From assembly GCA_001800975.1 (NCBI GenBank), contig MGWK01000055.1:1-64000 (forward strand): a stretch of DNA of 64,000 nt. Direction: 5' to 3'. The number at the start of each line of letters is the position of its first letter. Position 1 is the stretch's first letter. Below the pieces are notes generated by a model. The model was not told where the DNA came from and did not search any database. It saw nothing but the letters and a program-made list of their open reading frames with translations. Position numbers and translations under genes: made by a program. Source of the stretch: Flavobacteria bacterium RIFCSPLOWO2_12_FULL_35_11. Lineage in GTDB: Bacteria; Bacteroidota; Bacteroidia; Flavobacteriales; Flavobacteriaceae. This document shows positions 13,257 through 21,139 of this stretch, one piece after another.

Positions 13257-15995
13257 ATGAGTGGAACAAAGAAATTTACGCCGAAGATTCATCAGGCGGC
13301 GGCTCTTAATGATATACTTAACCACGAACACGGGTTGCTTCACTCTGATAGAGTTCAGTATATAAGTGCTTGTGGAACGGGCAAGACTCCTGTTTTGCTT
13401 TGGAGCGTTGAAGAGTATTTAAAATCTGCTAATAACGGCAAGATTGAAGATAGCATCTCTGTCTTCTTGTTTCCCTCTTTAACATTAATCAATCAGTCTT
13501 ACGATAGCTATAAGACTCAAAATTCTATTCCCGATTATAAACCTATGGTTGTGTGTTCCGACGATAAAGTCGGGGCTAAAGAAGATGAAGAGGACACCCC
13601 CGAAAATTGTAAATTTGCGGTCTCTACGGAGCAGGCGGAGATTGAGCGTTACTTAAGAGAAAATACACTCTCTAATAAGGTTATTTTCTCGACTTACAAA
13701 TCTTCCCACTTGGTTGGGGAGGCTTTAAAATCTGTCGGCAAGGTTGCTGATATTACGGTCTATGATGAGGCTCATAGAACCGCCATTAAAAATGAGAACT
13801 CGGAGAGGATTGGGAAAGTTCTGCACAATAGCGGATGGTCACTTGATGATAGCAATTTCCCTTCAAAAAAGAGACTCTTTGCGACTGCTACTCCTCGTCA
13901 TTATAACTTAAGTGAGAATTTTTATGAAATGGGTTTGATTGATAAAGGGAATGTTGCTTATTCCATGGATAATCCCCGTCTTTTTGGAAAAATCGCTCAT
14001 GAGTATTCTATGAGGGATGCAATTGAGGACGGGGTTATTACCGATTATAAGATTTTAGCTATTACCGTTACAGGGAATGAGGTTCAAAAGTTTTTAAATC
14101 CTACTGTTAATAAAGATGGGATTAAACATTTTTCTCAAGATGTCATGGAGAGTGCTGCTAAGATACTTGCTATTTCTAGTGCAAGTGAAAAGTACGGATT
14201 AAAGAATGCTTTGGTGTTTAACTCTTCAATTCCCGACTCTTTAGAGTTTGAGAGAAATTTTAAAACTTATTATAAAGATTTTGATTTTAATATTGAGCAT
14301 ATAGATGGCACTATGAATAATGTAACAAGAGAAGAAAAAATTAAAATTTTAGAAAAAGATGGTTTTTCTATTTTGACTAATGCAAAACTTATGGGTGAAG
14401 GGCATGATATACCTAAGCTTGATTTTGTGGTGTTTAATAATGTAATTAAATCTGTAATTGATTCAGTTCAGAGAACTGGTCGGGTTCAGAGAAAAGATAA
14501 GGATAACCCTGAAAAAGTCGGGTATATCTTACTTCCTATTTTTGTTAATGATGTTAATCAGGATATAGAAGAGGCTTTACATAGTAATAGCGGATTACAG
14601 ACTCTATTTAACACGGTGAACTCGTTAAAAGAGTCTGATACTCAGCTGCGCGACTGGATAGGCACGCGCAAGAAGATTAGAGAAGAGAGAAAAGATAGCG
14701 GTAAAGCACTTTTTAGTTCTGACGATAAAATTGTCTTTACAAGCTCTTATCAGCTTCAGGCAGAGATTGCTGAAGCTAGAGAGATTAGGAGACAAAACGA
14801 AAGTTTTGGAAGTGATGATGAAGATAGAATCACTTTTGAAAAAAAAGGTGGGGTGAAAAATGATACCGCCCGTGTCTCTTCTGAGCATCGGGCGAGTGAA
14901 AAAGATATTGATTTAAAATATCAAGAGATGATTGAGAAATGGGAAGATAAAGTTGAAGCCACTCTCGTTGGTGAGAGGTGGCAACTTGAAGCGGCGTGGG
15001 ATAATAACCTCGCTCTCTTGTATAAACATAGAGAGACGGGTGAAGTGTTGACTGTAGAAACTGTTTTTGAGGGTGAGAATATTGGGAGTTGGGCGATTAG
15101 TTCTCAAAGAAAAACTTTTAAAAATGGGACTTTATCCGCTGATAGAGTTGCTAAGCTTTTGGAGTTTGATAAGGATTTTTTTAAGTCTCAACAAGAGATT
15201 GATAATGAAACTTGGGATAATAACCTCGCTCTCTTGTATAGACATAGAGAGACGGGTGAAGTGTTGGCTGTAAAAACTGTTTTTGAGGGAAAGCATATCG
15301 GGATTTGGGCGATTACTTCTCAAAGAAAAACTTTTAAAAATGGGACTTTATCCGCTGATAAGGTTGCAAAACTCTTGGAGTTTGATAAGGATTTTTTTAA
15401 ATCTCATCAAGAGATTGATAATGAAACTTGGGATAATAACCTCGCTCTCTTGTATAGACATAGAGAGACGGGTGAAGTGTTGACTGTAAAAACTGTTTTT
15501 GAGGGTGAGAATATTGGGAGTTGGGCGATTAGTTCTCAAAGAAAAACTTTTAAAAATGGAACTTTGTCTCCTGATAGAGTTGCTAAACTCTTGGAGTTTG
15601 ATAAGGACTTTTTTAAATCTCATCAAGAGATTGATAATGAAACTTGGGATAATAACCTCGCTCTCTTGTATAGACATAGAGAGACGGGTGAAGTGTTGGC
15701 TGTAAAAACTGTTTTTGAGGGTGAGAATATTGGGAGTTGGGCGATTAAGTCTCAAAAAAGAACTTTTAAAAATGGGGCTCTATCCGCTGATAAGGTTGCA
15801 AAACTCTTGGAGTTTGATAAGGATTTTTTTAAGTCTCAAAAAAAGAATTGCGGGAATGATTGTGATAACAAAGTAGTTTCAGCCATAGCCGCTCTTGCCG
15901 ATAGTGCGCCGGTCGTGAGTTGTGATGAGCTGGCGGCGGCGGTTCGAGAGATGGCGGATGGTGGTTTGGAAAGTTCTTGTGAGGTTTCTTTGTGA
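13257..15995 (+). CDS. SF2 DEAD/DEAH helicase with four tandem helicase-associated domains
   Basis: The protein has 912 residues. The helicase core shows motif I ACGTGKT (Lys43), DEAH (Asp170-His173), ATATPRH, and motif VI SVQRTGRVQRK. From about residue 580 there are four 72-residue repeats beginning WDNNLALLYRHRETGEVL and ending KLLEFDKDFFKS, which fit the helicase-associated (HA) domain. They are nearly identical at DNA level. The extreme C-terminus (DELAAAVREMADGGLESS, then CEVSL) resembles a degenerate form of the shared toxin tail. Such helicases on mobile elements may act in restriction-like defence or in DNA processing; the role here is not known. Confidence 0.85.
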   Translation: MSGTKKFTPKIHQAAALNDILNHEHGLLHSDRVQYISACGTGKTPVLLWSVEEYLKSANNGKIEDSISVFLFPSLTLINQSYDSYKTQNSIPDYKPMVVCSDDKVGAKEDEEDTPENCKFAVSTEQAEIERYLRENTLSNKVIFSTYKSSHLVGEALKSVGKVADITVYDEAHRTAIKNENSERIGKVLHNSGWSLDDSNFPSKKRLFATATPRHYNLSENFYEMGLIDKGNVAYSMDNPRLFGKIAHEYSMRDAIEDGVITDYKILAITVTGNEVQKFLNPTVNKDGIKHFSQDVMESAAKILAISSASEKYGLKNALVFNSSIPDSLEFERNFKTYYKDFDFNIEHIDGTMNNVTREEKIKILEKDGFSILTNAKLMGEGHDIPKLDFVVFNNVIKSVIDSVQRTGRVQRKDKDNPEKVGYILLPIFVNDVNQDIEEALHSNSGLQTLFNTVNSLKESDTQLRDWIGTRKKIREERKDSGKALFSSDDKIVFTSSYQLQAEIAEAREIRRQNESFGSDDEDRITFEKKGGVKNDTARVSSEHRASEKDIDLKYQEMIEKWEDKVEATLVGERWQLEAAWDNNLALLYKHRETGEVLTVETVFEGENIGSWAISSQRKTFKNGTLSADRVAKLLEFDKDFFKSQQEIDNETWDNNLALLYRHRETGEVLAVKTVFEGKHIGIWAITSQRKTFKNGTLSADKVAKLLEFDKDFFKSHQEIDNETWDNNLALLYRHRETGEVLTVKTVFEGENIGSWAISSQRKTFKNGTLSPDRVAKLLEFDKDFFKSHQEIDNETWDNNLALLYRHRETGEVLAVKTVFEGENIGSWAIKSQKRTFKNGALSADKVAKLLEFDKDFFKSQKKNCGNDCDNKVVSAIAALADSAPVVSCDELAAAVREMADGGLESSCEVSL
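14997..15860 (+). repeat. four tandem 216-bp repeats inside the helicase gene
   Basis: The Trp codon starting each unit is at 14997, 15213, 15429 and 15645, exactly 216 bp apart. Units differ by few substitutions, so the expansion is recent, and unit number may vary between strains by slippage or recombination. Confidence 0.92.
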
Positions 15996-16220
15996 TTTTT
16001 CACATAGTTCCCTACGGGGCTATGGCAGCGCCGTTCTCATCCTATCTGAGGATGTTACCGGGCACCGGGTACCCCTTGAGGGTGTTTTACTTTGTAAAAA
16101 GGTATCTTCCCTGCGGGGCTATGGCAGCGCCGACGAGACAATAAGCTCTTTCGGCATAAGCAAATAGATTCATCAAAGATTGAATCTCAGATTCTCCTTC
16201 TGAGACAATCTGTTATTTGC
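15996..16220. repeat. mosaic intergenic repeat R1 with hairpins
   Basis: It contains modules shared with R2, R4 and R5: cctacggggctatggcagcg, gacgagacaataagctcttt, ggcaccgggtaccccttgag, ttttactttgtaaaaaggta, and a long hairpin from about 16157 to 16222 whose outer arms are AAGCAAATA and TATTTGCTT, with TCAGATTCTcctTCTGAGA-like inner stems. No gene is supported here. Confidence 0.75.
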
Positions 16221-16253
16221 TTAAGCTATATTTTATTATAAATTTATTATACT
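16221..16253 (+). promoter_or_regulatory. 33-bp TTAAG/TATAAT element upstream of the membrane protein and thyX
   Basis: TTAAG at 16221, TTTTATTATA at 16231, TATTATACT at 16245, 65 bases before the ATG at 16286. Confidence 0.72.
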
Positions 16254-16285
16254 TTGGGGAAGAGTTAGGATAAAAAGGATTTGAG

Positions 16286-16543
16286 ATGTTTTTTTGGTTT
16301 GCTTTTGTTTTTGTATATTCTATAAGCATGCTGTTTCTGTATTGGCTTTATTCGCTGCTCCGAATAACTATCATAGAAGATTTTTTTTGGCTTATTATTC
16401 ACACTCTTCAAAATTTACCGCTGCTTTTGCTTCTTGTTGTCGGGCTATATTTCTATACCAAATGGATATTTAATTTTTTAAATTCTTCTTTTAAAAGAGG
16501 CCGTGCCTCAACAAGTGATAATCTTATTGATAAGGAAATTTGA
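16286..16543 (+). CDS. small membrane protein
   Basis: The protein has 85 residues with two or three hydrophobic segments covering residues 2-70 and a short polar C-terminus. The start lies behind AAAAAGGA. The stop TGA shares one base with the ATG of thyX, so the two are coupled. I do not recognise a family; its coupling to thyX may be incidental. Confidence 0.6.
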   Translation: MFFWFAFVFVYSISMLFLYWLYSLLRITIIEDFFWLIIHTLQNLPLLLLLVVGLYFYTKWIFNFLNSSFKRGRASTSDNLIDKEI

Positions 16544-17388
16544 TGTTTGAGACTGTTTTTGGAATTAAATATACAAAACCCGAAGTTTTTTTACTTCAAA
16601 ATACGGGGATAGGTGTCTCAGAAGTTGCCGCTAGGACATGTTATGACTCATTTTCCAATAGTGAGAATGAGGCTATTAGAGATATTTCCTGCTCATTTCC
16701 TGATGAGGAGATGCTTCTTTCTATAAACTCTGTTGAGAGTTCAAATTTGTTGCACGACTTGGCTTGGACGCATTTTCATCACTCTATTTTGGAACATGCA
16801 AATCTTAGTTTTCTCATAAGAGGGACGAGCAGGGGTGTTCTTCAAGAGCATGCGAGGCATCGCATACAGGCGATAAGTGTTAGAAGTACCCGCTACACTA
16901 TGAGTTCTGTTATAAATGCGTTTGTAGCGGCGCAGACAAGCGGAGATAGAGAATTTTTCATAGATAAAGTTTTGGGTTTTAATATGTTTGTAGCTTCGGA
17001 TGAGGAGTACAACAGGATTGAGATTAATGGTATGTATGAGAAATTGAATTATCAATTCAAGCAGGTAGAAGATTTCTATGAGATAGCGGTTGCAAAGAGT
17101 TCGCTAGAGCTTTTAGCACTTCATAAGGGCGATAGCGAGGCTCTGTTTGCGGCGCTTGAAGCAGGAAAAAAGAAGCGTAATGTCGGGGATGCTTTTAAGC
17201 ATATCATAACCGATAATGTAAAAGTTGATATGGTAGTTACTTTTAATCTTAGAAGTTTAAAGAACTACTTTACGCTTCGAGACAGTGGTGCGGCGTATTT
17301 TCAGATACGATGGTTGGCTCAGGAGATGATGAGGAAAACACCGGCGAAGTATTTGGATTTGATTGTTAAGAAAGTTAAAAATATTTAA
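16543..17388 (+). CDS. thyX: FAD-dependent thymidylate synthase ThyX
   Basis: The protein has 281 residues from the ATG at 16543, 6 bases after AAGGA. ThyX makes dTMP from dUMP using methylenetetrahydrofolate, FAD and NADPH. The ThyX motif is seen as RHRIQAISVRSTRYT (Arg105-His-Arg107), with the Ser before TRY conserved while the earlier motif Ser is Ala. HFHHSILEHANLSF and FLIRGTSRGVLQEHARHR also fit, and the C-terminal region ends with AQEMMRKTPAKY. A mobile copy may supply dTMP for element DNA synthesis; that is inference. It is followed directly by another 33-bp promoter element. Confidence 0.9.
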   Translation: MFETVFGIKYTKPEVFLLQNTGIGVSEVAARTCYDSFSNSENEAIRDISCSFPDEEMLLSINSVESSNLLHDLAWTHFHHSILEHANLSFLIRGTSRGVLQEHARHRIQAISVRSTRYTMSSVINAFVAAQTSGDREFFIDKVLGFNMFVASDEEYNRIEINGMYEKLNYQFKQVEDFYEIAVAKSSLELLALHKGDSEALFAALEAGKKKRNVGDAFKHIITDNVKVDMVVTFNLRSLKNYFTLRDSGAAYFQIRWLAQEMMRKTPAKYLDLIVKKVKNI

Positions 17389-17417
17389 GTTAAAATTTAT
17401 TATAAACCTATTATAAT
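17385..17417 (+). promoter_or_regulatory. 33-bp TTAAG/TATAAT element after thyX
   Basis: TTAAG at 17385 overlaps the thyX stop; ATTTATTATA starts at 17395 and TATTATAAT at 17409. About 45 bp around it are nearly identical to 42461-42510. Downstream lies the inverted repeat GTCAA-TATTTT-TTGAC (17445-17460). The next start is 190 bases away, farther than usual. Confidence 0.7.
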
Positions 17418-17574
17418 TTGTTGATATATAAATTTATACTAAGGGTCAATATTTTTTGACACCTAAAATGAGCGGATGAACAAGCTTTTGGCGAATCTGC
17501 ATAATTTAAAATCAAAAATGATTAATTTAAGTGTAAAAATTTCATATCACACCCATTAAAGGAAAGGAGTCTAA

Positions 17575-17817
17575 ATGTCTCGCATCTTAACACTTGTTTT
17601 GATTTTTGGGATTAATGTGGCGATGGCTCAACAAAGTAATCTTCAAGATTATAAAAATAGTTATTTGGTTTCATTTAAAGCAAAAGGAATGATAAAAGAA
17701 TATCAAATGCTTAAAGAGCATGATTTAGTAGATAAACGAAAGTATCCATCACCAGATATTTCGACTTGGTATAAGAATGCCCCAGAAGCTTCAAACCCGC
17801 CTAAACCTATGAGATAA
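17575..17817 (+). CDS. small secreted hypothetical protein
   Basis: The protein has 80 residues with a signal peptide (RILTLVLIFGINVAMA, cleavage probably before Gln20). The mature part is short and polar and ends in a Pro-rich stretch (PPKPMR). A strong ribosome binding site (AAAGGAAAGGAG) precedes it. I do not recognise the family. Confidence 0.6.
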   Translation: MSRILTLVLIFGINVAMAQQSNLQDYKNSYLVSFKAKGMIKEYQMLKEHDLVDKRKYPSPDISTWYKNAPEASNPPKPMR

Positions 17818-18048
17818 TTGTCAAGCTGGTGTGTGGGCAACGGTTAGCAGAGGGAATGTTATGCAACAACCTCTAAGCAGTTATCTTAATCGACGGATTT
17901 AAGTTAGCTGATGAAAGTGCTATTTAATTCATAGAAATAGTTCCTTGCGGGGCTATTTTAACGCCGACGAGACAATAAGCTCTTTCGGGCACCGGGCACC
18001 CCTTGAGGGTGTAAGCAAATAGATTCAATCTCTGATGAATCTATTTGC
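17818..18048. repeat. intergenic region with mosaic repeat R2 and a perfect 15-bp hairpin
   Basis: From about 17930 this carries the shared modules ccttgcggggctat, gacgagacaataagctcttt and gggcaccgggcaccccttga. AAGCAAATAGATTCA (18013-18027) and TGAATCTATTTGCTT (18036-18050) form a perfect 15-bp stem that abuts the next promoter element. The first 100 bases contain AGAGG/CCTCT and CTATTT/AAATAG small dyads and no gene. Confidence 0.75.
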
Positions 18049-18081
18049 TTAAGCTATGTTTTATTATAAATCTATTACAAT
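18049..18081 (+). promoter_or_regulatory. 33-bp TTAAG/TATAAT element upstream of the coupling-protein operon
   Basis: TTAAG at 18049 (overlapping the hairpin arm), TTTTATTATA at 18059, TATTACAAT at 18073, 60 bases before the ATG at 18109. Confidence 0.72.
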
Positions 18082-18108
18082 TTAGTAAATAATAATCAGG
18101 ATTGCAAT

Positions 18109-18870
18109 ATGGCATCTACACTAGAACAGATTGGCAATGGGTACTCAGAAGAGATTAAAGAGCGGGCAACGAAAAATTCCGTTATGCGGAAGAAGATGGA
18201 ATCCTCCGCTAGAAATATGCAAAATGCGATAGCTATGCAGCTTGGAGATGACGGCAGAGTTGATGAGGCTGTTATGATATCTTTTTGTGCCGCGCTTTTT
18301 AGTGATATTACTAAGGCGTTTCAAGAGTATAAAAAGATATCCTACGAGAAGCAGCTTGAGGATGGTGAGCGCTCTAAAAATATTCTTCAAGAGAAACTTG
18401 ATAGTCTTAAAAAGTTTCAAGAGTCTGCGGAGAGAAGCAACCGCTATACTCGTTTGAAGATGGAACAGGCGGCTTTAGAGAAAAAATCTAGTCAAGATAA
18501 TACTCCGGCGGCTGAGAAGAAGAGCATGCTTGCTGAATTGAAAAAAATAGGTAAAGAGATAGATAAAATTGTTGAATTCTACGGCAAAGTGAATGAAGGC
18601 GAATATGTTAAATCATTAGAAAAAGCGGAAAGTCTTTGGTATGGTGACGGTGCTGAGTTTATCAGCAAACTAAGAGGGATGTCTCTTGAAGATATTCAAG
18701 CAACTTTTAAAGAGAAGGTTGATATAGATCTTCTTTTTAAAGATGAGGATTATACCCGTGAATTTGTCAAGGGTGTTATAGAGGGTGTTGTTGATGGTGA
18801 AATTAGCAATCTCTTTGCTGATTTAGCGGAAGAGGGTTTGAAAAAAGCTTCTTCTCAAGAGCTTCAATAA
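18109..18870 (+). CDS. coiled-coil hypothetical protein
   Basis: The protein has 253 residues, mostly alpha-helical and highly charged, with probable coiled coil around residues 80-180 (repeated Lys/Glu/Leu heptads). No membrane segment or signal peptide. It is the first gene of an apparent operon with the 747-residue protein and the coupling protein, so a role in DNA transfer is plausible, for example as an accessory factor, but no family is recognised. Confidence 0.6.
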   Translation: MASTLEQIGNGYSEEIKERATKNSVMRKKMESSARNMQNAIAMQLGDDGRVDEAVMISFCAALFSDITKAFQEYKKISYEKQLEDGERSKNILQEKLDSLKKFQESAERSNRYTRLKMEQAALEKKSSQDNTPAAEKKSMLAELKKIGKEIDKIVEFYGKVNEGEYVKSLEKAESLWYGDGAEFISKLRGMSLEDIQATFKEKVDIDLLFKDEDYTREFVKGVIEGVVDGEISNLFADLAEEGLKKASSQELQ

Positions 18871-18880
18871 AGGATGATTT

Positions 18881-21124
18881 ATGTTTATTAAAAATAACGG
18901 CGTAGCTATTGAGGTGAATAATGATGGTTCGTTCATATTCGCAGGAAAAACATATCATGATGATAAAAATCAGCATCTTAAAAACATTGAAGATAAATTA
19001 GTGGTGTTTGCCGATTCAAAATACTCCATTAATTATGATGACATCCCCAAAAGATTAAAAGAGAAGATTAACCGCACTCTTAATACGATATATTCTCATC
19101 TTGATAAGAAGAGAGATGAGGATGTTGTTGCATTAAACAGGCTAAAAGATTTCGGGTTTCTCGAAGATGATTATGAGCGCATAAAGCGCGTCTCAAAAAA
19201 CATTAACAATATCGCTTTTGGGATGGGTTTAGGGAATGCCGAAGCATCTTATGATAGGTATAAAAAGCAAAATCCTGAAAATAGAAGTATTTTTGGGTTC
19301 CATAGCGCCGTCAAGGGTGATTTGAGCGTTGAGAGAGATAAAATCGCTGTTTTTGTTGAGAACTTTAAAAAGAAAAAGCTTAATGACTTTACTTTTTTTA
19401 GCGAAACGCTTCAAGACTTTGGGATTAGTGATACCAAAGAGGTTCTGTCGATATATAACGACAGCATAGATAGCGTTTTTGTAATTGGAACAAAAGATTA
19501 CGCGGTTATTTCCGTGGCAAAAAAAGAGTTTATGGATCTGCAAGCGCAGGTTATAAAAGATGCTGTTGAATCCGGTTACGGGGTTCCTATTGACCTCCCT
19601 AGATTTGTCTCCCCTAGTGATAAGATTAACGATGAGACGATTAATCCGCAAAAGGTGAAGATGATTCGTCAATTTGATTTTACTAAAAATCAGGTAGGCT
19701 ATAAAAGTGATGCTTTTATGTCTAATGGTGATATTTCACCGAAAGTTAAAAGTCTTCTTTCTGATAACATCAAGACTCAGATAAAAATTTTAAATATGGA
19801 TACCAACAATAGTCTTGGTATGATAAATCTACAACTTATCAAAAATAACGGCTTTAGTTTCGATAAGATGAAAGATTGGGCGCTTTATAGTGGTGATAAT
19901 GATATTATTAACCCGCAAAAAGCGATGGGGGTTGCTATTACCGGCTTAAAGCAGTGTAATAAGCTAGTTGAATGCGGGATTTTGCAAAGCTCAGATAATA
20001 AAAATTACAGCTTTACTACTCCACGAGCGCGGGAGATTTTACTAGAAAACCCTGCGGCAACATATAATGAGCTCGCGGATATTATGATTAAAGAGCATGA
20101 GATTACTTTTGCGGGGGTTGAAAAACCTATCAATAAGGAGCTCTTCGATTCTGAGAAGGCGGATTTTGAGGGGTTCCTTGATGCGCAGTTTAAGAGCTAT
20201 TATGTCCCGCAAGGTTTAGGCATTGATGCGTTTAGAACGGATGCTTTGGTTGATGAGTCGCAAGAGAGGCAAAGAATGAGGGATTTTTATCCTGAGCTTC
20301 AAAGAGGGGCGGGTTTTGATGCCGTTCTTAGTGATTTTTTTGACAAAAGAGAGTTTGATTTTATAAGAACTCCTTCTCTTAATTTTAGCGATAAGCGGGT
20401 TGTTGATGCCATAAGTAAAGAGTGGAGTGGTGCTCAACAGCATAATAGGAATAACAAGAATGAAATCTCGCAAAATGATTTTATCAATATCTCCGCCGTG
20501 AAGTTTGACGGAATAAGCGTTAAGTCGCTCAATAATTGGAAAGAGAGTGTTATTGCGGCAAAGTCACTTAGCAAAGATGAGGCGGATGGTTTCGTAGAGG
20601 CTTCCCTTTCAAGAGGTGAGGCTCTGGTTCTTGCCGGGCTTATGGTAAAAGCCGGAAAGGATTATAAATTTTTAGATGGTTTTTCAAAAGAGATTTTGTA
20701 TAAAAATTATAAAGAGAGTCTTGCGGGCTTGCAAGAGCTAAATAAGGGCGTCAAAGTGAGTAAGCCTGTTATGTCGCCGGTTAATACGGTAGATACCTCC
20801 GTTGGAGTTTTACAGAGCAATAGAGAGCTTACGGCGGCTCTTGCGGATTTTAATTACGCATGGTCGTTATCCGGGGATGAGAAATATAAGCGCATGATGG
20901 GTGCGGTTGAATTTGATTTGACTATAAAATTTAAAGAGGCTTATGCGACTGATGAGCATTTTAAAACTTTTGTTCATGATATGCTCAAAAGGGAAGATTC
21001 AACAGGGGTAAGAAATGCTTTTTATAATGATATTTTTGAACAGATGAGTGAAGAGTCTGACTCATCTATTGAAGATATTTCAAAAAATTTAACAGTAAGT
21101 AATGCTTCCGATTATTCGGCGTAG
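18881..21124 (+). CDS. large hydrophilic protein of unknown function in the coupling-protein operon
   Basis: The protein has 747 residues and no membrane segment. It starts behind AAAGGA, 10 bases after the previous gene. I see no nuclease, relaxase HUH, ATPase or helix-turn-helix motif. The middle (residues 330-420) contains KAMGVAITGLKQCNKLVECG and a short winged-helix-like stretch, and the C-terminus is acidic and Ser-rich. Its position directly before the T4SS coupling protein suggests a transfer or relaxosome role, by inference only. Confidence 0.6.
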   Translation: MFIKNNGVAIEVNNDGSFIFAGKTYHDDKNQHLKNIEDKLVVFADSKYSINYDDIPKRLKEKINRTLNTIYSHLDKKRDEDVVALNRLKDFGFLEDDYERIKRVSKNINNIAFGMGLGNAEASYDRYKKQNPENRSIFGFHSAVKGDLSVERDKIAVFVENFKKKKLNDFTFFSETLQDFGISDTKEVLSIYNDSIDSVFVIGTKDYAVISVAKKEFMDLQAQVIKDAVESGYGVPIDLPRFVSPSDKINDETINPQKVKMIRQFDFTKNQVGYKSDAFMSNGDISPKVKSLLSDNIKTQIKILNMDTNNSLGMINLQLIKNNGFSFDKMKDWALYSGDNDIINPQKAMGVAITGLKQCNKLVECGILQSSDNKNYSFTTPRAREILLENPAATYNELADIMIKEHEITFAGVEKPINKELFDSEKADFEGFLDAQFKSYYVPQGLGIDAFRTDALVDESQERQRMRDFYPELQRGAGFDAVLSDFFDKREFDFIRTPSLNFSDKRVVDAISKEWSGAQQHNRNNKNEISQNDFINISAVKFDGISVKSLNNWKESVIAAKSLSKDEADGFVEASLSRGEALVLAGLMVKAGKDYKFLDGFSKEILYKNYKESLAGLQELNKGVKVSKPVMSPVNTVDTSVGVLQSNRELTAALADFNYAWSLSGDEKYKRMMGAVEFDLTIKFKEAYATDEHFKTFVHDMLKREDSTGVRNAFYNDIFEQMSEESDSSIEDISKNLTVSNASDYSA

Positions 21125-21139
21125 CGGAAGGTTTTTTAT

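Noticed and set aside
15922-16167. Open frame of 81 codons overlapping the helicase end and repeat R1.
   Set aside because: It consists of repeat sequence and the end of another gene; a similar frame in R4 arises from the same repeat and not from a conserved protein.
18881-21124. Relaxase candidate in the 747-residue protein.
   Set aside because: No HUH triad or catalytic Tyr motif could be recognised; its position near the coupling protein alone is not enough.
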